Assembly: GCA_003446335.1 (NCBI GenBank)
Contig: DMAZ01000011.1
Span: forward strand, 1-45,316
DNA from: Lachnospiraceae bacterium
GTDB lineage: Bacteria; Bacillota_A; Clostridia; Lachnospirales; Lachnospiraceae
DNA length: 45,316 nucleotides
Direction: 5' to 3'
The notes under the pieces are model-generated. The model worked only from the letters and a program-made list of their open reading frames with translations, did not search any database and had not been told where the DNA came from. Numbering within the stretch: the stretch's first letter is position 1; the number at the start of each line of letters is the position of its first letter. Below are positions 41,163 to 45,316 of this stretch, one piece after another. The translations under genes and the position numbers were made by a program.

Positions 41163-42268
41163 ACAGGAAGAGTGATAAAGAAAGAAGAAGTTCGATAAAG
41201 AGGCGGGACAGGCGTGTAAAATGTCTGTTCTCTTCCGTACTGCTGGTCATTCTCCTGCTTTTAAATACGGAGGGGGCTTTTGCAGACGGGGAGATATTTC
41301 TGTACAGAGGCGAACTATATTCCCTGAGTTGTCTTATGAATCTCCGGGAGGATCAGGAATATGAGATCTTTATAGAAAACCCGGATATAGTAGGACTGGG
41401 AGAGAACGGAAAACAGATCGTTGCTGTCGCTGCCGGTACGAGTGAGGTGACTGTCAGCATCTCTAATCCTGATGCAGCCTATTCTTATGTTTTTGTCGTT
41501 TCAGAGTATGGCCGAACGGAACAGGAAGAATTTGATGAATACGGACAGATGGGAGAGGGAGAGGAATATGAGGCGCCGCAGGGGGATAGGAATTATTACG
41601 ACATATCGGACGGGAGAGAGTACCTTCCCGAAGAAGGGATCCTGTCGGAGAGGAGTTCTGATACGGCTGAAGAGAGAAACGGATCGGAACCGGGTGGCGG
41701 TACTTCGGGAGAGAGGAATGCATCGGAACCGGGTGGCAGCACTTCCGTAGAGAGGAACGGATCGGAACCGGGTGGTGACACTTCCGGAGAGAGAGGTGTA
41801 TCGGTACAGAGTGGTGACACTTACGAAGAGGGGAATGGATCGGAACAGAGGGGCAGCACCTTCGGAGACAGGAGCGTATCGGAAAGGTTCCCGGATACAA
41901 TGGAGGAAAGACCTGATCCTGAGGAGGATATATCCGGCGTGGACGATTCGGAAAAGGACGGGACCTTTCGCAGGGAAGGGGGAAGACAAGTCATAGATGC
42001 ACCGATTCATTTTGATCACGGCAGAGGACTGTATGACCTGGCGGTCCCGAAAGGATATACGCTCTGGATAAGCGCCACCGGCAGAGGGAAGATGACCGTG
42101 CTGTACGTGGGTTTCAGAGGTGTTCCTGTTCCGTATCATATCAGAGGGCGTATGATTTTCATACGATCAGATGACCTTCAGCGGGGATCCGGTACAATTC
42201 AGGTGGTGGCCGCGAACGAGGCAGGAAAAGTCTATACAATGAGCGATTACGGGATCTGCGTCTCCTGA
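41159..42268 (+). CDS. Secreted protein with 13-residue tandem repeats, unknown function
   Basis: 369 residues, TTG start overlapping the kinase stop by four bases (TTGA), with GGGAGGAG 5 bp upstream. A very basic N-terminus is followed by a hydrophobic segment (about 22-40) ending in EGAFADG, a likely signal peptide. Residues about 44-115 resemble a bacterial Ig-like (Big_2) domain (ENPDIVGLGENGKQIVAVAA). Residues 172-249 are six 13-residue repeats (ERNGSEPGGDTSG type). The C-terminal 95 residues form an unrecognised beta-rich domain (VPKGYTLWISATGRGKMTVL). Translational coupling with the kinase suggests a partner, ligand or substrate on the outside. No family name can be given. Confidence 0.75.
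   Translation: MNRKSDKERRSSIKRRDRRVKCLFSSVLLVILLLLNTEGAFADGEIFLYRGELYSLSCLMNLREDQEYEIFIENPDIVGLGENGKQIVAVAAGTSEVTVSISNPDAAYSYVFVVSEYGRTEQEEFDEYGQMGEGEEYEAPQGDRNYYDISDGREYLPEEGILSERSSDTAEERNGSEPGGGTSGERNASEPGGSTSVERNGSEPGGDTSGERGVSVQSGDTYEEGNGSEQRGSTFGDRSVSERFPDTMEERPDPEEDISGVDDSEKDGTFRREGGRQVIDAPIHFDHGRGLYDLAVPKGYTLWISATGRGKMTVLYVGFRGVPVPYHIRGRMIFIRSDDLQRGSGTIQVVAANEAGKVYTMSDYGICVS
41672..41905 (+). repeat. 39-bp tandem repeat, 6 copies, in the secreted protein gene
   Basis: Six in-frame units of 39 bp starting at 41672, each encoding 13 residues. The first three are nearly alike (ERNGSEPGGGTSG, ERNASEPGGSTSV, ERNGSEPGGDTSG) and the last three diverge. The period keeps the frame, so unit gain or loss would not break the protein. 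Confidence 0.92.
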
Positions 42269-42300
42269 TGAGCTCTTTTGTTCTGTGACACAGAAGGTGT

Positions 42301-42329
42301 TTTACACTTTTAAATTCTTATGCTATACT
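42301..42329 (+). promoter_or_regulatory. Promoter of the amidase gene
   Basis: TTTACA (42301-42306), 17 bp, TATACT (42324-42329) with an extended TG (42321-42322). Confidence 0.78.
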
Positions 42330-42368
42330 GTTTTGATGAATATGCGTTAATCTCTTGAGGAGGTTCTT

Positions 42369-43481
42369 ATGAAGAAGTCATCCAGCGGCAATGGGCTGTC
42401 GATCGCAATGATTTTGGTAGGAGTTCTTATTTTGGCAGCGTCCGGTATCCTGGTCGGAATGCAGGTGGGAAATGTCACAAGACAGAGTGCAATAGAAGCC
42501 AGCCTTGCCGAGAAGAAAGCTTATGAGGAGGCACTGGCCGCAGCTGAACATGAAGAAGCCATGAAAGCGCAGGCAGAGGCTGAAAAAGCAGCTCAGGAAC
42601 AGGCGGTAACGATCACGCCGTCGCCTATTCCCGACGATATCGTAGTGACTCCGGAGCAGCTTGCAGCTATGTCCGAAGCAATCAAAGGAGCCGGCACAGC
42701 GGCTACGTCCATGGTATTTTCCTACGCAGACGCTCAGAAAAATGCGGGTATATCTCTGAATATCGGAAATACTGCAGCGGATGGCACAACACCCGATGCT
42801 GCCGTGGCAGATCCGGCGGCACAGACCGCGACGGTGCAGACTCCCGCTGTGCCGAGGACGATATGTATCGATCCCGGACATCAGGCACAGGAGATGACTG
42901 ATGAGGAACCGAACGGTCCGGGCTCCTCTGTGATGAAGCAGAAAGTGTCCAGCGGCACAACCGGTGAGTGGTCAGGCAAGGAAGAATACGAAGTCAATCT
43001 TGAGGTGAGCCTTAAGCTGCGGGACATTCTTGTATCCAGAGGCTATACGGTCGTGATGACCCGTGAGACTCATGATGTCACACTTTCCAATGTTGAGCGC
43101 GCACAGATCGCGACGACTGCAAATGCAGATATTTTCGTACGCATTCACTGCAACAGCGAAGATGTCAGTGATGTTGCCGGCGTTCTCTGCTACGGACCGG
43201 CCAGCGACAATCCGTATCTGACACCGGAAATAATTGACAACAGCCAGAGGCTCTGTGAAGTGCTCCGCGATAATCAGTGCGCGGTGACCGGACAGAAGGC
43301 TCTGAACAATTTATATCAGAATGATATGACCGGTATAAACTGGGCTACCATGCCGGTCTCGATCGTCGAAATGGGATTCATGAGCAATGAGACCGAAGAC
43401 CTGTTCATTTCAAGCGATGAGGGCGAGAGCCAGATCGCCGAAGGACTGGCGAACGGTATCGATGCTTATTTCGCAGGGTAA
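42369..43481 (+). CDS. N-acetylmuramoyl-L-alanine amidase (Amidase_3), membrane-anchored
   Basis: 370 residues. Cuts the amide bond between MurNAc and L-Ala in peptidoglycan. N-terminal membrane helix (about 13-33), then a Lys/Glu/Ala helical stretch (about 40-78), a Thr/Ala/Pro linker and the catalytic domain from about 163. Zinc ligands H171 (DPGHQ), Glu in GKEEYEVN (about 206) and H260 (RIHCNS), with catalytic E334 (VEMGFMSN), are all present. AGGAGG 6 bp before the ATG and its own promoter. The downstream HAD-CPBP gene begins 3 bp after its stop, so they are co-transcribed. Follows the kinase/secreted-protein pair, suggesting a wall-remodelling block. Confidence 0.93.
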   Translation: MKKSSSGNGLSIAMILVGVLILAASGILVGMQVGNVTRQSAIEASLAEKKAYEEALAAAEHEEAMKAQAEAEKAAQEQAVTITPSPIPDDIVVTPEQLAAMSEAIKGAGTAATSMVFSYADAQKNAGISLNIGNTAADGTTPDAAVADPAAQTATVQTPAVPRTICIDPGHQAQEMTDEEPNGPGSSVMKQKVSSGTTGEWSGKEEYEVNLEVSLKLRDILVSRGYTVVMTRETHDVTLSNVERAQIATTANADIFVRIHCNSEDVSDVAGVLCYGPASDNPYLTPEIIDNSQRLCEVLRDNQCAVTGQKALNNLYQNDMTGINWATMPVSIVEMGFMSNETEDLFISSDEGESQIAEGLANGIDAYFAG

Positions 43482-43484
43482 ACT

Positions 43485-45029
43485 ATGTGGAGTACAGTAT
43501 TATTTGACCTGGACGGAACCATATCGGACTCCGCCGAGGGAATTACCAGAAGTGTTCAGTACGCTCTGGAAAAGGAATTTGGAATAATCAGACAGCCGGA
43601 GGAACTTCTTGAATTTGTCGGTCCGCCGCTCAAGGAGCAGTTCATGCTTTATACCGGGTGTGATGAGGAGATGGGGGAAAAGGCAGTCTGGCGATACCGT
43701 GAGAGGTACAAGCCTGTCGGTATATTTGAAAACAGACTTTATCCGGGTATTCCCGAGCTGTTGAAGCAGCTCTGCGATGAGAACTTTACGATTGCCCTGT
43801 CATCTTCAAAACCGGAAGCTTTCTGCAGACAGATCCTGGAAGCCTTTCATATAGACCAGTACTTTACAGTCATATGCGGCAGTGATATGGATGGAAAGCA
43901 CACCGATAAGGCTGAGGTGATCGAACAGACGATACATCGGCTGGGAGCAGACCATATCCGGGATGAAATCGTTCTGGTAGGTGACCGCAGGTATGATATC
44001 ATCGGTGCCAGACAGTGCGGTATATCTTCGATCGGCGTATCGTTCGGATACGGGAGCCGTGAGGAACTGGAACAGGAATGGCCGGATTGTATTGTCGATA
44101 CGGTGACGGAACTCAGAAATGTTCTGATCGGTCAGGCAAGAGCGGGAAGACGGGCAGAATCTCCCTATTCACCGGAAGGAAGAGCGGCCAGGCGCAAAGC
44201 AGACGGCAGTCCTGTCTTCAAGTTGTGGAGACTCTGTTACCCGATTCTTCTTCACTTCGGAATATCGAATCTGGTCATGATCCTGGCCATGTATACAGCT
44301 GTCCTTTTATCGGCCGGAATGGGGATCCTGGGGGCGGATCCTCTTGAAAAAGCAATGGAGCAATCAGTCCTTCTGACCGGTATTGCAGATGCGGTCGTAA
44401 TACCGGCGGCATGGCTGTTCTTTAATTCCGACAGAAAAAAACGAGCCGCCTCGAAATTTGATGAGAGGATATTGCAGAAGAACATATTCGGTGTTCCCGA
44501 AATTATCGGAATAATTGTTATTTCCATCGGCTGCTCGATGGTGATCAATTTGCTGATCGCGATGCTTCCTATTCATGATAAGGTCTATGAAGAGACCGCC
44601 GAGGTGTTCTTCCGAAATACAGGATTAATAACGCAGCTTGTAGTGATCGGAATACTCGCTCCGATCTCGGAGGAATTTATCTTTCGGGGATTGATCTTCA
44701 GAAGAGGAAGAGATTATTTCGGGTTCGTGCTCGGAGCACTTTTTTCCGCCCTCTCTTTCGGTATTTATCATGGAAATCTGACGCAGGGCATATTTGCCTT
44801 TATTATGGGAATGTTGTTCTGTGTCCTGTATGAACATTACGGGACTCTGTGGGCTCCGATCGCTGCCCACATGGCCAACAATCTATTTGCGACTCTGGAA
44901 AATTCCGTTTTCTCCAAGTTCAGTGTCCCGAATCTTGCCTACATTCTGTTCACGATTGTGATGGCCGGTGCCGCAGCTATCTGCCTCTATCTGGTGATAC
45001 GCAAAGAACCGAGGGTCAACGGCCTGTAG
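43485..45029 (+). CDS. Fusion of a HAD phosphatase and a CPBP intramembrane metalloprotease
   Basis: 514 residues in one unbroken frame. Residues 1-212 are a HAD-superfamily phosphatase of the phosphoglycolate-phosphatase type: FDLDGT (D8 and D10), LSSSKP (motif II Ser), K142, and VGDRRYDIIGA (motif IV). A basic linker (213-245) leads to a membrane domain with about seven hydrophobic helices carrying the CPBP (Abi/CAAX protease and bacteriocin-processing) motifs: SEEFIFRG (E396-E397, R401), FGIYHGN (H429) and HMANN (H462, N465-N466). Both halves look catalytically complete. The ATG is 3 bp after the amidase stop with GCAGGGTAA as a weak site. Terminator after it. Confidence 0.9.
   Translation: MWSTVLFDLDGTISDSAEGITRSVQYALEKEFGIIRQPEELLEFVGPPLKEQFMLYTGCDEEMGEKAVWRYRERYKPVGIFENRLYPGIPELLKQLCDENFTIALSSSKPEAFCRQILEAFHIDQYFTVICGSDMDGKHTDKAEVIEQTIHRLGADHIRDEIVLVGDRRYDIIGARQCGISSIGVSFGYGSREELEQEWPDCIVDTVTELRNVLIGQARAGRRAESPYSPEGRAARRKADGSPVFKLWRLCYPILLHFGISNLVMILAMYTAVLLSAGMGILGADPLEKAMEQSVLLTGIADAVVIPAAWLFFNSDRKKRAASKFDERILQKNIFGVPEIIGIIVISIGCSMVINLLIAMLPIHDKVYEETAEVFFRNTGLITQLVVIGILAPISEEFIFRGLIFRRGRDYFGFVLGALFSALSFGIYHGNLTQGIFAFIMGMLFCVLYEHYGTLWAPIAAHMANNLFATLENSVFSKFSVPNLAYILFTIVMAGAAAICLYLVIRKEPRVNGL

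Positions 45030-45316
<287 letters not shown>

Overview
The window is chromosomal, from a low-to-mid GC Gram-positive bacterium of the Bacillota, class Clostridia. Gene content and protein style (DUF5688 protein, desulfoferrodoxin-type superoxide reductase, AroD-AroK fusion, MBOAT/SGNH pair, Hanks kinase next to an amidase) fit a Lachnospiraceae-like anaerobe. That placement is inferred from family knowledge, not from a search. Almost all genes are on the + strand. There is no prophage, insertion sequence or CRISPR array. The window is cut through a gene at each end: an MBOAT acyltransferase at the left and rpsB at the right.

Layout: (1) 1-3343, a surface-polymer O-acylation pair (MBOAT + SGNH-like) and a small convergent membrane protein. 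(2) 3603-5595, ychF-lgt. (3) 5804-15564, a compact division and cell-wall (dcw) cluster: mraZ, rsmH, ftsL-like, class B PBP, mraY, murD, divIB/ftsQ, ftsZ, then nrdR. It starts with a promoter that carries three 10-bp-phased MraZ-type boxes and ends at a strong terminator. murE, murF, ftsW, murG and murC are absent. (4) 15723-20540, pyrH, frr, dxr, cdsA and rseP, with uppS missing and dxr moved ahead of cdsA. (5) 20547-23289, HD protein, GNAT acetyltransferase, tRNA-Leu(AAG), superoxide reductase and a FAH-family enzyme. (6) 23387-28261, citrate synthase, a divergent stand-alone shikimate kinase, aroE (- strand), an aroD-aroK fusion and efp. (7) 28299-29970, a hairpin-rich gap, a DUF5688 protein, tRNA-Ala(CGC) and tRNA-Arg(CCG). 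(8) 30165-39529, SH3-domain membrane protein, rluF-like pseudouridine synthase, ligA, metA, a membrane-anchored M14 peptidase and argS. (9) 39816-45029, an envelope block: Ser/Thr kinase, a secreted repeat protein overlapping it, an N-acetylmuramoyl-L-alanine amidase and a HAD-CPBP protease fusion. (10) 45102 to the end, the promoter, leader and start of rpsB.

The dominant theme is envelope biogenesis: lipid II precursor synthesis and septal peptidoglycan (dcw), lipoprotein lipidation (lgt), phospholipid synthesis (cdsA), intramembrane proteolysis (rseP, CPBP), peptidoglycan hydrolysis (amidase, M14) and a possible kinase link. The rest is information processing (frr, efp, argS, ligA, rluF, rpsB, tRNAs), nucleotide control (pyrH, nrdR) and shikimate/methionine synthesis.

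I found no obviously new defence or mobile system. The least ordinary items are the HAD-CPBP fusion, a DivIB with a roughly 205-residue acidic insertion, triplication of the rluF 3' end including its stop codon, a 13-residue repeat protein coupled to a kinase with a DFD motif, a shikimate kinase paralogue with an altered Gly-rich motif, and a GC-rich hairpin cluster downstream of efp.
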